A stretch of DNA of 64,000 bases from Lepidodermella squamata (taxonomy: Eukaryota > Gastrotricha), in NCBI GenBank assembly GCA_047495785.1, contig JBLDXI010000045.1, forward strand, positions 248,001-312,000. The letters are read 5' to 3'. The notes beneath the pieces were generated by a model. The model made no database searches and was not told where the DNA came from. It saw only the letters and a program-made list of their open reading frames with translations. Shown here in pieces: positions 32,108 to 46,200 of the stretch. The position numbers and the translations under genes were made by a program. Each line of letters begins with the position of its first letter. The stretch's first letter is position 1.

Positions 32108-32745
32108 TTTTATAATTACAATATTGTAAGCCGACAACTACCGAAGGTCAAGAAGAATATTCGCATGGCGGCACTAACATAAATCTTGCAAAGCTAAAAC
32201 CTGTGATCCATCTGAATGACTTTTCACAGCCAGGTTTTCGAGTATTCGTCAGCGTTATTAGTGCACTTGCATGAGTGCTACTCTTTTAAAGAACGTGCAT
32301 TTACAGCCACGCAAACTTCCCTTAGCAACGGATGTTGTTCTTCAAAAGACCCTGAGAACTTCAATGACGGTAGATGCTGAGAGCTTATCCTCTAGGGTAT
32401 GCCGGTAATGATTCAGACGGTTTCAAATGGAAATGAAATGATTACACATTTTCTGCCTCTTCAGCGACAGTTGGCCATGCAGTTGGCAGTCCTTTTCCCA
32501 GGGCTGTATCTTCCACATCGTCGAATTCTCAAGGAAAGAAATACCCTGAATTATTTGTGCTCTAGGGCTGTGTATGAGCTGAGAAACCTGAAAAATCCCA
32601 GAGAACTATCGTTTAGGTTTTCACTCTCACATCATAGATAGATTGTGGCTGAGGTTCTAAGTTATCATTTATAAATTTATGATGATATTGACGGCTTTCC
32701 ACGCAGTTCAGGGTTCCGCCAGGTTCTTTGGTCAAGGTCACGCCA
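32108..32745. other. intergenic region upstream of paralogue B
   Basis: About 640 bp. A plus-strand ORF at 32399-32641 (80 codons) has no recognisable feature and no clear splice or poly(A) context. Probably the promoter region of paralogue B. Confidence 0.35.
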
Positions 32746-33384
32746 TCATGTCTTGTTACTAGCCAGCTCTCTCAGGTGGACGAGATCTTTATGGCAATTC
32801 AGGCTCGGAACCCAAAACTGTCGCTTAGTGTAGTCTTGGATAGCGATTTGCGTCCTGAAAACTTCATGAGGGCGTTTCGCCAGTATTTTATCCAGCAGTG
32901 ATGATCCCTGTGATGGGCGTCGAGCTTCTGCTCCATCGTTATGTATGACTTTTTTTGTTATGAAGGTGCAAATATTCTTTTCCATTGATACGTTGCTCGA
33001 CTGCCAGATTTCATCTACATAGTTCACCAAACGCTGATGATAGATGCTGATGAGAGGCTGATGCGATGTGCCACGACCTCTGGTATCAAGAAGAAAGTCT
33101 AAACCATCCCCGAAGTCTAAATATGTACATCTATGTAAAATATAGCTCTTTTAGACACTTCGACGTTGGAGGAAATTTGCATCTTAATTCTCTCAGGCTT
33201 ACTTCGAGGTAAACCATGAACAGGACAAAACTAGAGGCGATCCCACTCTCATCGAGACAGATAGTTTCCGTGGCTGGTAAGAGGTTGATATCTGCTCATG
33301 TCCAATCTCAGGATGGGGAACTCTCCGCTTTTGAGAGTCCTCAAGGCCGTCAAGCACCTGTGTTGTGTCATTGAATGACGCCAT
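32746..33384 (-). CDS. hypothetical two-exon protein or gene remnant
   Basis: Two segments, 33384-33203 and 33130-32746, join in phase through a GTAAGC donor and a TTTTACATAG acceptor, giving 188 residues. The frame stays open upstream of the ATG at 33384 for about 50 more codons, so an upstream exon is possible. The second exon encodes a polar, mixed-charge sequence (FGDGLDFLLDTRGRGTSHQP, LVNYVDEIWQSSNVSMEKN, FRTQIAIQDYTKRQFWVP). I recognise no family. It may be a real lineage-specific gene or a fragment of a retroelement or older gene. Confidence 0.35.
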
Positions 33385-36300
33385 TGAAACTCGGAGCAGG
33401 CGCCGCCATCTCACGCCATATAATTCCAACTGTATCACTGGTCGACTTTTCGGGTCTCTTGGATCATCTGCGTTCCCAGGAACTGTTTTGCTTCAGACTT
33501 TATCCTGGAAATTATGGCGTTTGAGAGCAGTTTCCGCGGACGTAGTGTTGAGTTTCAAATTTAGCGCGCCAAAAAAGCTGCTGCAAATAACAAATAATTT
33601 TCAAAATAAATTAATTTTTATTATTTTAAAAGTGATCAATAAACAATAAAATTTACCGGTCAACAGCTAAAAATAATTTTTATACAGTTTTTTCGGATGA
33701 GGCGGGCGGCGCCTTTCGGCCGTCGGTGGGATAAACTCGGACATGGCTTTTACCGGTAAGGTGCGATTTATGAGCTGTGAAGTCATTATTGTTTACCTGG
33801 CGTTCCTTTCACGTTATATCTTGCATTTTCAAGCATGGCGTTGAGCCATTTTCAACAGTCAGCCATACTTCCTTATAGGTCTGCGGTCGGCACTCTCAAC
33901 TTTCTGGAGAGTTGAGACCGATTACAAATTACAATTTCCTTCCTATGGAATATAAATTGCCCGTATTTAAGTGGAAGTGCGCTACATATTTATTTGATCA
34001 TTTCGGTAAATGTTCGAGGATAATTGGTGGACTCGATTTCTTCCTTGTAGGTTTATGGGCTTCATTTTCAACTGTAACGATGATCATTGGCATGGTGTTC
34101 CCTGTGCCATAATTTAACCCTTCTTCCGTTTTGTCATCCGTTGGTCAATATCACGCAGTCGCAAGTCAATGCAAAGCTGTCTCTCAAAAAATCCCTAGCA
34201 ATATTAGGATCTTGTCTCTTCGTAAGTACAGTAGACTTCAGACATTGTGTCCATTCCCGAAGTCCCCTGCGGTAGATCGATTCTTCAGAAGCAACGTTGA
34301 GAGACGATAGACGATTTCATTTCGGATTAATCATCAATGATGCGATGTCCCGCAGTGAAATTCCTACGATGCTGATGACCTGAGTCATCCTTATTGCCCT
34401 GTTTCCGATCTACTTAACCTCTTATGTATCTTATGCTATCCCCTTATACCTTTGTACTCCATTACCCAATGCCCTGATTGAAATATAGAAGCTGATGGCG
34501 AAAACAAAATGATAGCTGCAATAGTTAGTCTTCATTTCTTTCACTAAGGATACTGGCTTATACGGGCTTATTGTCGTTCCAAGTTTAATTTTGTGGACAT
34601 GTGTACATTTATTGTATAAGATTAATCGGTGCTGGGTAGCACGAACCTCACTCCCAACTGATTAAGTAGTCTATAGACAGTTTCTTGTTGCCCGGGTAAC
34701 AGGCGCGGATCGTAGTTTTCTAGGTAGTGAATCAGCCCTTTCAAAAAAATACGTTTTATTCTCTCCGAGTCACCCAATCGCGAGTATCTGGATCTTTTTT
34801 AAGACATTTGATTTGCTATGAATGCTTCTATCTTAGTCTTTCTTAATCTACCTATCCAAGATCTCCAGCTGCGATTCGTTACAGATTGAAATCGTGCTCT
34901 AAGAAGCGAGAAATTGCTCCTAGGATTAGTGACGGCGAATGTTAAATTGTTTTTTATTATTCGTGATGTGTTCTCCGGATTGAGAGGAAGGAAATATTTG
35001 TTACTGCTTATAGAGTTGATTTTTTTTCTCTTATGATTGTAGATATGCGCAGTAAAAGATGGCTATTGCCATTTGGCTCAGCCTTGGCTGAGTGAATCAT
35101 ACATGGGTTGACGCATTTTAACGGAATCGTCTCTTTAGAATGTACATACCATCAGTCACCGTTCTCTAACAGCCTGCGAGCATTTGGTTCTTGATGTTTG
35201 CTGCTACAATTAACCTTATCCTAGATCAAGATTTATTAATGTCATACTGTTGATGGTTTAATGCTGGTATTTGAGGTAGCTAATATCACAATGATGAGCG
35301 TCCGCGTGCTCTAAAAGCGTGAATGCAATAAGGTTCATCATGGTATTCCTTAGCGCACAACGTCGCATACAGCTCATTTTGTGATACGTGTTGATCTCGT
35401 GCTCGAAATTTACTGCTTCGTCTTTCAACAATAGAGTTGCTTGACAGGCTGACGCAAAAACCGTTTTGTATCTGGTTTATGCGTTTGTATATGGAATGTA
35501 TTTGCTGAATTCGCATGCTAATATGCGGTTGGCTTTTGAATACGTGTGCCGGCCTTATGTGCGTGGACCGGCACTGCGAAAAGCTCGTCACTGTTATCAT
35601 GAATATTTTTTACCAACGCGCCGCTAGGTGGGTTTTTACATTCACTACGAGTTGAAAAGCTCATTGCCTTCTTAATGGCGCAAGTTAGCTCTTAAACACG
35701 TGTGCATGACGGAGCAGACAATTGAGATGTAATATTAAATGTTCTTTTCATCATCATATCAACGATCCGACACTATATTTGTCGGAGCGATATGATTCAT
35801 TCTCGTTGTTGTGAATAAGAATCTTGATTTTAAAATTAGATCTATTGCCGTATCGGGTTTCTATACTTAAACAAGCGTGGCTAGTTACGGCCTAAATCTA
35901 CTTTATGAATTGATAGATAGATAGAAATGTTGCCGCCGTTTTTGCCGTCGTTGTTTAGCGTGTTTCCATGTATATATGCACATTTATATATACAAGTATC
36001 GACGGCGAATCAATGTCTTTAGTCGCGATTCATGCTCAAGACTTGAAAGAACACAAATAGTGTGAAGCGCGCGCTTATCGACCGCTTCTTCGCCGTCGTA
36101 GTCGGCAAGACGTCGTTGTCGTATAACATTTCCTCTGTCCGGCGGGTCAGTCATTCGCGCGAACTGTCGTATTGCATTTATTTATTTTGCGCTGTCAAAC
36201 TATAAACGAAATACTGTTGTAGCAAATGCCTGTGGGAGCGAACACGATGAGAGGTTCCGCCTTTTGCGTGTTCATTTGGGGCTTCGTTTTCATAGTTTTC

Positions 36301-37255
36301 TCATGTGTGTACGCGTGTGCATGTATCAGGCGCCGATATTGAGAAGCAGGGCAGGAAAGAACACGAGAAGGAGCTGCAGAAAAAGGCGAAACGAGTGACG
36401 GCGCTGCAACTACTATTTAGCTGAGCATTAAACCACTAGTTCGACTACTACTACTACTATGCAAAAATAACAACACGGCCAATGTGTGCTTAAATAAGTA
36501 ATAAATAATAAAACTAAGTTTGTGGTCCCTTGGTCGCCTGCTCTTATGTATATTTCTGCTAATATATCGACCGGGCCATTCTCATCTCAGTACAGTGTAC
36601 AGAGTTATGAGCTTGATCCGCCGGGTAAAAGCGCTGAGAACAACGACAGTGATGCAACTGTATATACACACTCGCTAGTCCTTACTACAAATTTGCGTAT
36701 ATAATAATAATACTGATAATGCTAATATTTTCAAGAGGCTATAAACTTGTCTGTGTGTGTATTACTTGCAAATTGAATGCGGTTTGGTTTCACCCGGGCA
36801 ACTATAATATTAATAATAGTAATAACGATGATGAGAGCGAGAGAAAAAATGCTCGGCGATCTGTGACGCTGCACTTCGGAACGGCGCTAGTCGCAACCAG
36901 TGTCTTCTTCCGCCACGGCCGCCGCCTGGGATCCCAGTGAAAAACCGCTTTTTTAAACATCTATACGTGTGTGAGTGAAACGAAGATGATGGTAATGATA
37001 ATAATAATAATAATAACGATAAGGCCGTAGTTTTTCCATGCGTCGTGTACTTGAATGTTTTGGTCGCTCAAATATTTGAACAGAAAGCAATACGAGTGGT
37101 CAAGTGCCGCCCTTTATTTTTTTATACTTCGCTGGCTATTACCATAATTGTTTATTTGTTTTTTCGATTGTCGCATAGGTTCCACCTTAATAGAGTGTTG
37201 AAATCGTGCTACTACCGACGATAACGACTCTACTTAATTATTATTATTATTAATT
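33385..37255. other. long intergenic and 5' region of beta-spectrin
   Basis: About 3.9 kb with no supported gene. ORFs at 33365-33649, 35286-35600 and 36719-36940 lack recognisable content. From about 35.9 kb the sequence becomes rich in CG, CGCGC and trinucleotide runs: (ACT)n near 36440-36460, (AAT)n near 36998-37017 and ATT runs before the start codon. This is consistent with the promoter and 5' UTR of the downstream beta-spectrin gene. Confidence 0.4.
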
Positions 37256-40200
37256 ATGGCCGCGGAGATAATCGATGGTGGTCACCACCACGAGGCCTTC
37301 AACAACGGCGGCGATAGCGGCGGTCGTTGGGAACCTGGTCAAGGCGGCGACGAGGACGAGTTTGACTCGCAGCAAAACTCGGCCAAGCTGTTCGAACGCT
37401 CACGCATCAAAGCCCTCGCAGGTACATTTTATTAAATAATTTTAAGGGGGATTTAATTTTTTTCATTCAAAGGTTTATTATTTTCTTTTCATATTCAAGA
37501 TTTTTATATTCGACCGAATATATGTATAGGGATTATCGCATAGCGTGTTATTATTATTATTATTATTACGAAGTCGTGAAACCGAGCTGCGCCATTACAC
37601 GCATGCATAGGCGTTTCGGCGTTTGATTTTACTCTGCAGTAATAACAGTATACCTTTACGCTCGGCGTCTTAACGGGTTCCGAGGCCGTGTTGTAATAAT
37701 ACGCGTACGCCGGCGCCGATCTCTTGAGCTTGGCCTGTGTGATAAGTGCCTGGTGGTGGAATGTTTGGTCAGCAAATCTTCCATAACATCTCCCGTCCGC
37801 CGCTCCCGAGGTGGATATTACATTGTTCTTCTCGTCTACTATTTACCGCACGCAAGAGTTTCCCGTTCATTATTATTATTATTACTAAGACGCGCCACAA
37901 CAACGTATTAGACGTTCTCTTCAAGCGATTTTGTGGCGCTGCGGAAGCTGCGCGTTCGCTGGTGAAGTTTCGTCCGCAAACAGCTTAGGCGCATCAACAT
38001 TCACTATTACTGGTTGTAGTGGTGGTAGTAGTGAGTTTACCGGATTAGATGAGCCGGTAATATCATTCCGAACTCGCGCGCTGTCTTGCTTGATATGTTG
38101 GCCCGGGTCGAAAACAAACCCGCCGGCGTCTGAAGAATCAACGCGCAATGACAGCGTTCTGTTGTTCATGAATCACTGTTGTGTAGTAGTTATATAGGCA
38201 TAGTAAACCTCGAAACCTATCCACTGCGATGATAATAATAATAATGGGAGAAAAATAATCATAACAACGGCGAAAGAGTATCACTTACGAGGTTGATCTG
38301 GCGACTGCTTGTAATATTGTTTGATTATTATTACTACATTTTTAGTGGGCGTGTTCTAGCGCGCGCGCATATTAACGAGCGTAATCATCATCATCATCAT
38401 CACCTTGATAAAAACTGTGTGTAGTGGTGGGTTTTCACGGCCTAGCTATGTGAACTTAATTGTGATCTCCTAATTGAGCTACGTGCCCCGCATAAAATCC
38501 GATAACGGCCAACTTCCCCTTGCAACACACGTGTTATTATGTTGCTGAAATACTCTGGTATATTTTATTGAGTTTGCATACATTTAAAAGCTGGTGCGAA
38601 TGACCGCTGCAGCAGCCGCCGCCGGTCCATGTGTCTGTCTCTATTGCAATTTAGCTCGTCGTGTTCGCACTTCATTCGCTAGTTCGTTCAGGCATTCACA
38701 TCACCGGCCGAGCGTTGAGTTAGTTATTCATTATTTATTTCCACAACATCGCTGTCGCTCTTACTATAAACTACACACAACTGCTGATGCTATTGTTGTT
38801 GTGGTGAGGCACCGCTCTCTCGCTCTATCCTTCAGCCTGATCGTGACTGATGTTCATTCACCTGGTCGATGATGAGGCGCGACACGTTTCTCTCGAAAAT
38901 TGAGCAAGCGAGTAAAAATCAATTGAAAAGAAATTTAATTAGACAAGGCTGCCTATCGATTGGTTGATTGTTTGTTTTCGCCGCCGTCGCCATCGTATAT
39001 GCGTCTTGCTACAATTTGCAATGCTAATTCTTTGATTGTTGTCCTTATCGATGTTGCGCGCGCGCTCTCTTTAGGCAAACAGCGATAATTATCTTTAAAT
39101 CACAAAAACGATACACTTAATATTGGCGAAAAATTGGTTTCACGACGATGCTGGTAAACAAATGAAAGAAATGAGAAATTTTAAGGTGGAATTTTTATGA
39201 AAAGATTGAAAAAATTAAATGCGTAATTTTTTTGTTGAACAGGCGAGCGCGAAGCTGTTCAAAAGAAGACCTTCACAAAATGGGTGAATTCGCACCTGAT
39301 GAGGGTCGGCAGCCGCATCGAGGACTTGTACGTAGATTTGCGAGATGGCAAACAGTTGCTCAAGCTGCTCGAAGTGCTATCGGGTGAGGCGTTGCCGAAG
39401 CCGACGCGCGGCAAAATGCGCATTCACTGCCTCGAAAACGTCGACAAGGCGCTGACCTTCCTCCAGGAGTGCCGCGTCCACCTCGAAAACTTGGGCGCAC
39501 ACGACATTGTCGACGGGCAGTCGAAACTGACGCTCGGCCTTATTTGGACTATCATCCTGCGTTTCCAGATCCAGGAAATCCAGGTCGATGACTACGACAC
39601 AGCGGAAACGCGCCAAGCGAAAGACGCCCTTCTGCTGTGGTGTCAAATTAAAACTGCCGGCTATCCGAATGTTAACGTTCGCAATTTCACGTCGAGCTGG
39701 CGTGACGGTCTTGCCTTTAACGCGCTGATCCACAAGCACCGAGGCGACCTCATTCAGTACGACAAACTTGCCAAGGCGAACCCGGTCGGCAATTTGAACA
39801 ACGCGTTCAAAGTCGCCGATGAGAAACTGGGCATTCCGAAACTCCTCGACTCTGAGGACGTCAACGTCGAACAGCCAGATGAGAAGTCGATTATGACGTA
39901 TGTCGCCGCTTACTATCACTACTTCTCGAAGACGAAGGCGGAAACTGTCAATGCGAAACGTATTGGCAAGCTCATTGGTCAGGCGATTGATTTCGACAAG
40001 ACCTCAGATGAGTATGAACGCCTTACATCGAACCTCCTGCAGTGGATTGAGCGCAAGGTCGCCGAGTTGAACGAGCGCCGTTTCGAAAACAGCCTACACG
40101 GCGTTCAGCTGCAACTGCAAGACTTTGCCAGCTACCGAACTGCGGAGAAGCCGCCGAAATTTGCGGAAAAGGGCAACTTGGAGGTGATGCTTTTCACGCT

Positions 40201-43200
40201 GCAAAGCCAGATGCGGGCAAATTACCGCCAGCCTTACAAGCCGCCAGATGGTAAGATGATCGCTGATATCAACAAGGCGTGGTCTGTGCTGGAGCGCGCC
40301 GAACACGAGCGAGAATTAGCCCTCCGTGAGGAGTTGATTCGCCAGGAGAAACTCGAACAGCTCGCGACCCGTTTCGACCGAAAAGCGGCGATGCGTGAAA
40401 CTTGGCTGCTCGAAAATCAGCGCCTTGTCTCGCACGATAACTTCGGCAACGACCTGCCGTCAGTCGAAGCCGCCCACAAAAAGCAAGAGGCGATTGAGAC
40501 TGATATCCAGGCGTATGAAGAGCGTGTTCAGGCCGTTGTCCAGGTCGCGGAGGAGCTTGAAAAGGAGAATTTCCACGATATCGAGCGGATCAATTCGCGT
40601 AAAACTAACGTGTTGACCCTGTGGCGATATTTGATGGAGTTGCTGTCGGCTCGGCGCCGTCGCCTCAACATTTCCCACGACTTGCAAAATGTCTTCCAGG
40701 AAATGTCGTACACGCACGATTGGATCAAGGAACTGCGCGAGCAGTTGTCGAGTGAGGAGTACGGCCGGCATTTGGTCGATGTCGAAGACTTGATTCAGAA
40801 GCATAATCTACGCGAGGCCGATGTTGCGGTTTTGGGCGACCGTGTTAACCAGGTCAATCAGAAGGCGCAGCGTTTTATCGACGCAGATTTCCCTGAAGTC
40901 CAGGGTTACTGCCCGGTCGAGCCGGACGCTGTTCGCGGCCGCGTTACCGCCCTCGAAGCCGCCTACGCCGACCTGGTCGCGCTAGCCGCTGAGCGTCGCC
41001 AGAAGTTGCTGGACTCGAAGAAAATGTGGGAGTTTTACTTTGAAATTGCCGACGAAGGCAACTGGATTCGCGAGAAGGAGCAATTGCTGACCTCGCCCGA
41101 TCTAGGCCACGACCTCACCTCAGTCCAACACCTGATCAACAAGCATAAGACCGTCGAAGAGGACATTGACTCGCACAACCTTCACTTCATCGCCGCTGTT
41201 CAAGTTGGCGGGGATTTGATTAAGGGAGGTCACTTCCGCGCGCCTGAAATCCAGTCGCGAATTGTCGAAATTACGGAACAGTGGAAGAAACTGGTTCAGC
41301 TGTCCGCGTTGAGGAAGAAGCGTTTACTGCAGGTTCAGGACTACTACAAGTTCTTCTCAGATGCCGACGACGTCGATGCCTGGATTCTCGACCACATGCG
41401 CCTGGTTTCAAGCGACGACGTGGGCCATGATGATTCATCGGTCCAGGCGTTGATTCGTAAACATCAGGATGTTGCGGATGAAATCGGTCGTTACGCCGCT
41501 CAGGTTAAGAAGATGCACGAACAGGCGGATGCGTTGGATGAGAAGGACAAGCAGTCACGAGAGGTCACCGGCCGTCTCGCTCAAATGGACGATCGCTACG
41601 ACCGGTTGCTGAAAGCAGTCGATGCTCGTAAGGCGCGTCTTCAAGACGCCCAGGCCTTGTACCGCCTGCTCGGCGATGCTGACTGGCTCGACAGCTGGAT
41701 TGCTGAGAAGGAGAAGTTCCTCGGGCAGTTGCAAATGGCGACTGATAGCTATGAAGAGCTTGAAATTATTAAGCACCGATTCGATAGCTTCGAGCAGGAA
41801 TTGGGTGCGACTAAGCCGAAACTGGAGGAGATTAACGGCGTCGCGACCCGTCTGCTCGACTCTGGCCACCCTGACGCTGAGCTGATTCGCCAACGAGTCG
41901 GCCAGCTAGGTGGTCGTTGGAAGCAGCTGCAGGGCCTTGTCGACCGGAAGCGCGACGAAATCGGCGTTACCTACGGTCTTCAATCGTACCAGACCGAGGC
42001 GAAGGAAACCGTCACCTGGATCAAGGGCAAAACCGATTTGGTCCAGTCGACCGACGCCCTGGGCAGTGATTTGAGCTCAGTCATGCAACTGCAGCGGAAG
42101 CTCTCGGGCATGGAGCGAGATATGATTGCTATCGAGCGTAAAGTCCGTTCGCTCGAGAATGAGGCCGATCGCCTGGCTCAGGTGCGCCCGCGAGAGGGTG
42201 AGATCATCCGCTCGCAGCTGCGCCCGGTTCACGAGACGTGGGCCGAGCTGAAGCAGGAATTGCACCTGCGTGACGAGAAACTGTCCGCGACTAAGGAGCT
42301 GCAGAAGTTCTTGCAAAACCTCGATCATTTCCAGCAATGGCTGCAACGCACCCAGACGACCATTGCGAACGAGGATGTTCCTACCTCGCTCACCGAGGCC
42401 GAACAGCTGCTCCAGGTAGGCGTCGAAATTACCTCATTTTTCAACGTGTGACGTTAACTTGTGAAAATGTAAGACCGTTTACAAGCGAATATCGAAGATT
42501 AAAGGGTGTACTAAAGTATGGTAACATTAGCGTGTGACGTTTGAATGCTTAATATCGGACGAGGTATTTCTCCTGGTTAAAGCAAATGTTTGTCGGACCT
42601 GGGCTTTGAGTGATTGCTGCTAATATTTTGCCATCCGTGCTTATTTTTCTGTCTTGATTTTACAGCAACATCAGCAAATCAAGGACGAAATGGACTCGTA
42701 CGAACCAGATTACGAACAAATGATGTCCTACGGCCAGCAATTGGTCAAGGGCAAGGAAGGCGATGTCCAGTACATGTTCTTGCGCGAGGTATTAGTTTCA
42801 AAAATGTCCCTTATTTTGTCTAAATTTTCAATATTCTATAGCGCTTGCAAGCCTTGGAATTCGGCTGGAAGGAGATGCATCAAATGTGGGAGAACCGCCA
42901 GGATCTTCTCTCTCAGGGCCTTCGCCTCCAGATTTTCCTACGCGATGCCAAGCAGGCCGAAGTCTTGCTTAACCAGCAAGAAAACTTCCTCTCTCGCGAG
43001 GAGATTCCGGTAAGATTTACTCAAATTCTCTGGAAATTTTTTCATTTTGTTCTAGAGTGGAAATTTACGTTCATTTATAATTTGAAAAATCAACTAATTT
43101 TTTCCATTTATAATTTTTCCGCACCACCAGGGTGGTATTGCTACCGCTCTATCTGGCCAGGTACAACACCAGGCTTTCAGTTTAAACGCGTATTTGTCAA

Positions 43201-46200
43201 GCACGACCACATTCCTTCCTCAAACCTGCTTGTCCTGAGATAAAACTACCAAAACACGATATTTTTTTGAATGATTTTTTTACTGAGAAATCCTTCTGAA
43301 ATTTTTTGATCTCCCGTGTTTCGACCGGAATGCGGCCTTGAGCCTTTATGGCTGTTCATTTTTTAATGTTTAAGCTTAAGCAAGAAAACTGATACCTCAT
43401 CTATATATATTGCACGACGATTTCTCCTCCCTTGTCATTTTTAGTACTAGATCCTCATCTACCGCCAATTTCTCGAGAGTTGACCTGATTTTAATTGTTC
43501 GTCCATAATTTTTCAGACTTCGACTGATGCGATTGAAAACATGATCAAGCAGCACGATGCTTTCTTGACCACTATGGAGGCTAATGACGATAAAATCAAC
43601 GCTGTTATCGCGTTTTCTGATGAGTTGGTCGCTGAAAATCACTACGACTCAGAACGCATCGCTCGCAAGGCGGCTGCGATCTCTGAAAAACGTCAACTGA
43701 ACCGCCAACGGGGCCAGGAGCAGATGGAACGGTTGAAGGACGCCCTGCACCTGCAGAACTTCATCCAGGAGTGCGACGATTTGCAAGACTGGGTTCAGGA
43801 GAAAATCGTCGTCGCTCAGGACGAAACGTACCGCGATGCCAAGAATCTGCACTCGAAGTTCTTGCGCCATCAAGCGTTCGAAGCCGAAATCAAGGCGAAC
43901 AAAGAGCGTCTGGATAACTTGAAGCGCATCGCTGCTGAAATGGGCGAGGAGAAGCCGGAGTGGCACGCCCAGGTCGACCCGCGCATTCAAGCGTTGGAGA
44001 AGTCGTGGTCCGAGCTCGAGGAGACGAGCCGCGCCAAGGGCCAGCGCCTCTTCGACTCGAACCGCCAGCAGTTGTACCAGCAAAACTGCGACGACGTCGA
44101 AAACTGGCTGCGTGAGATTGAGAAGCAGATGGTCACGACGGAAGAAATCACCGATTTGACCACGGTTAACATCCTGCTTCAGAAGCAGCAGAAGTTCGAG
44201 AACGAACTGGCGGTGAAGCGGTACCAGGTCGAGGATTTGAAGCAACAGGCGAACACGCTGGAGACCGTCATCCCTGATATGGATGAGGAGACGCGTGATT
44301 TGAATGAGCAGCGCCGTCGTGAGGTCGAATCCCGCCTGCGTCAAGTTCTCTCGCCGATGGAAGAGCGGAAAATGTTGCTGGACAAGGCGAAGCGCGTTCA
44401 CCAGTTCCTGCGCGATGTCGAGGATGAGCAGATGTGGATTGAAGAACGCCTGCCTATCGCTCGCAACCCCGACGTCGGAACCAGCCTTCAGACCGTTCTC
44501 GCTCTTTCCAATAAGCATCAGATGCTAGAGCGTGAGGTTGAGAACCACGAGCCTCGCATCACCAGCCTGAGCACGGTTTGCGAGCAGTTGGCCGAGGAGA
44601 ACCATCCCCAGGCTGATGACTTCCAACAGCGTGTCCAGGCCGTGAACGAGCGGTGGGCTGAACTCCTGCGCGCTCTTGCTGATCGCCGCCAACGCCTTCA
44701 TCTCAGCCAAGTCTCGCATCAGGTCAGTCTCTTTTTCATTCACTTGCCTTTCAATCGTTTGCTAGTGAAAATTCAGCTTCTGCAAATTTTCAAATTTTTG
44801 CAGCTATTTATTTTTCCGAAATTGGGACCTTCTCCCATCATTTGACCCCGATTTTGCCGAAAAAATATTAAATTTACCGGAAAATCCCGATAGTAATTGG
44901 TTCGGTAATTTTTCGGTATTTTACCTGGTTAGATCAAATTTTTCCGGAATTTTAAATTACATTGACAAAGCTTCTGATTTTGGACTTTCTGATCCCTTTT
45001 TAGTGTGAATTTTCTTTGTTTGCGGTATTATGGGACTGTATAGTAGAGAGTGCGAACCATTTTTTCTACAAAATATTATCATATAAATAAGAATTTACGG
45101 GGATTTATTGGGTATATCGGAATCAGGAATGGTTGGGATTTATATTGCCAAGTTGTTCTACGTTGTTTACAATTGTTGCCGAATTCTCTGCTTCTTAAGA
45201 GCGAACGATCAAAAAACGCTTAACGAGTGCTCACCGTAGTTAAAATATTCGCTTTATCAAATAACGCTCTCTGATGTCCAGAAAATCGGTCTGTATTTTC
45301 CATCCAAATTTATCCACAATTCTGGAAATTGGATACGAATTTGAATATTTGTAGAATTCCCGGATTTTTATCGATTTTTCCTTTCCCTTGTGCATTTTCT
45401 CGTAATGGTTTCAAAATAACAAATGCCCGAGCCACTGAGGACAAAATGCTGAAACGCATTGTACTCGGCCGAGAGCGGGCTATATTACCGGTCTCCAATC
45501 AATAGAGCGATTTTTCAGAGTCGCGTTTCAATAGTTGCATTGAAACCTATCAAATGCGCATATTGATACATCGTGTTTTCGCCTATTTTCAGTATTTGCA
45601 CGATGCGGACGAAGCCGAGGCGTGGATGTCGGAGCAGGAGCTGACGATGATGTCCGAAGAGCGGCCACGCGACGAAAGCGCCGCGAACAACGCCGTCCGC
45701 AAGCACGCTGCGAACGAGCGCGCCGTCGACGACTTCGCCGAGACGATCCGCTCGCTGGACGAACGCGCGCGCACGCTGGTCGAAGACGGCCACCCCGATG
45801 CCGAGCGCATCACGCCGAAACGCGCGCAGCTGCAACGCGCCTACGCTGCGTTGAAGGAACTGGCCCGCGAGCGCCGCCACAAGATGGACGACATCCTGCG
45901 GCTGTACATGCTGAGCCGCGAGATCGACGACGTCGAGGCGTGGATTGCCGAGCGCGAGGCCGTCGCCGCCAGCCACGAGCTGGGCCAGGACCTCGAGCAC
46001 GTCATGCTGCTCCAGGAGCGTTTCGCTGATTTCGTCCGCGAGACCGAGTCGATTGGCCAGGAGAAGGTGGCTGGTTGCAACGAGATCTGCGACCGGCTCA
46101 TCTCGGCCGGGCACAACGACGCCGCGGCGATCGCTGAGTGGAAGGACGCGATCAACGAGGCGTGGACCGACCTCCTCGAGCTGATGGACACCCGGACGCA

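Noticed and set aside
36998-38402. Regular repeats considered as a CRISPR-like or satellite array
   Set aside because: They are simple ATT/AAT/ATC microsatellites without spacers of constant length.
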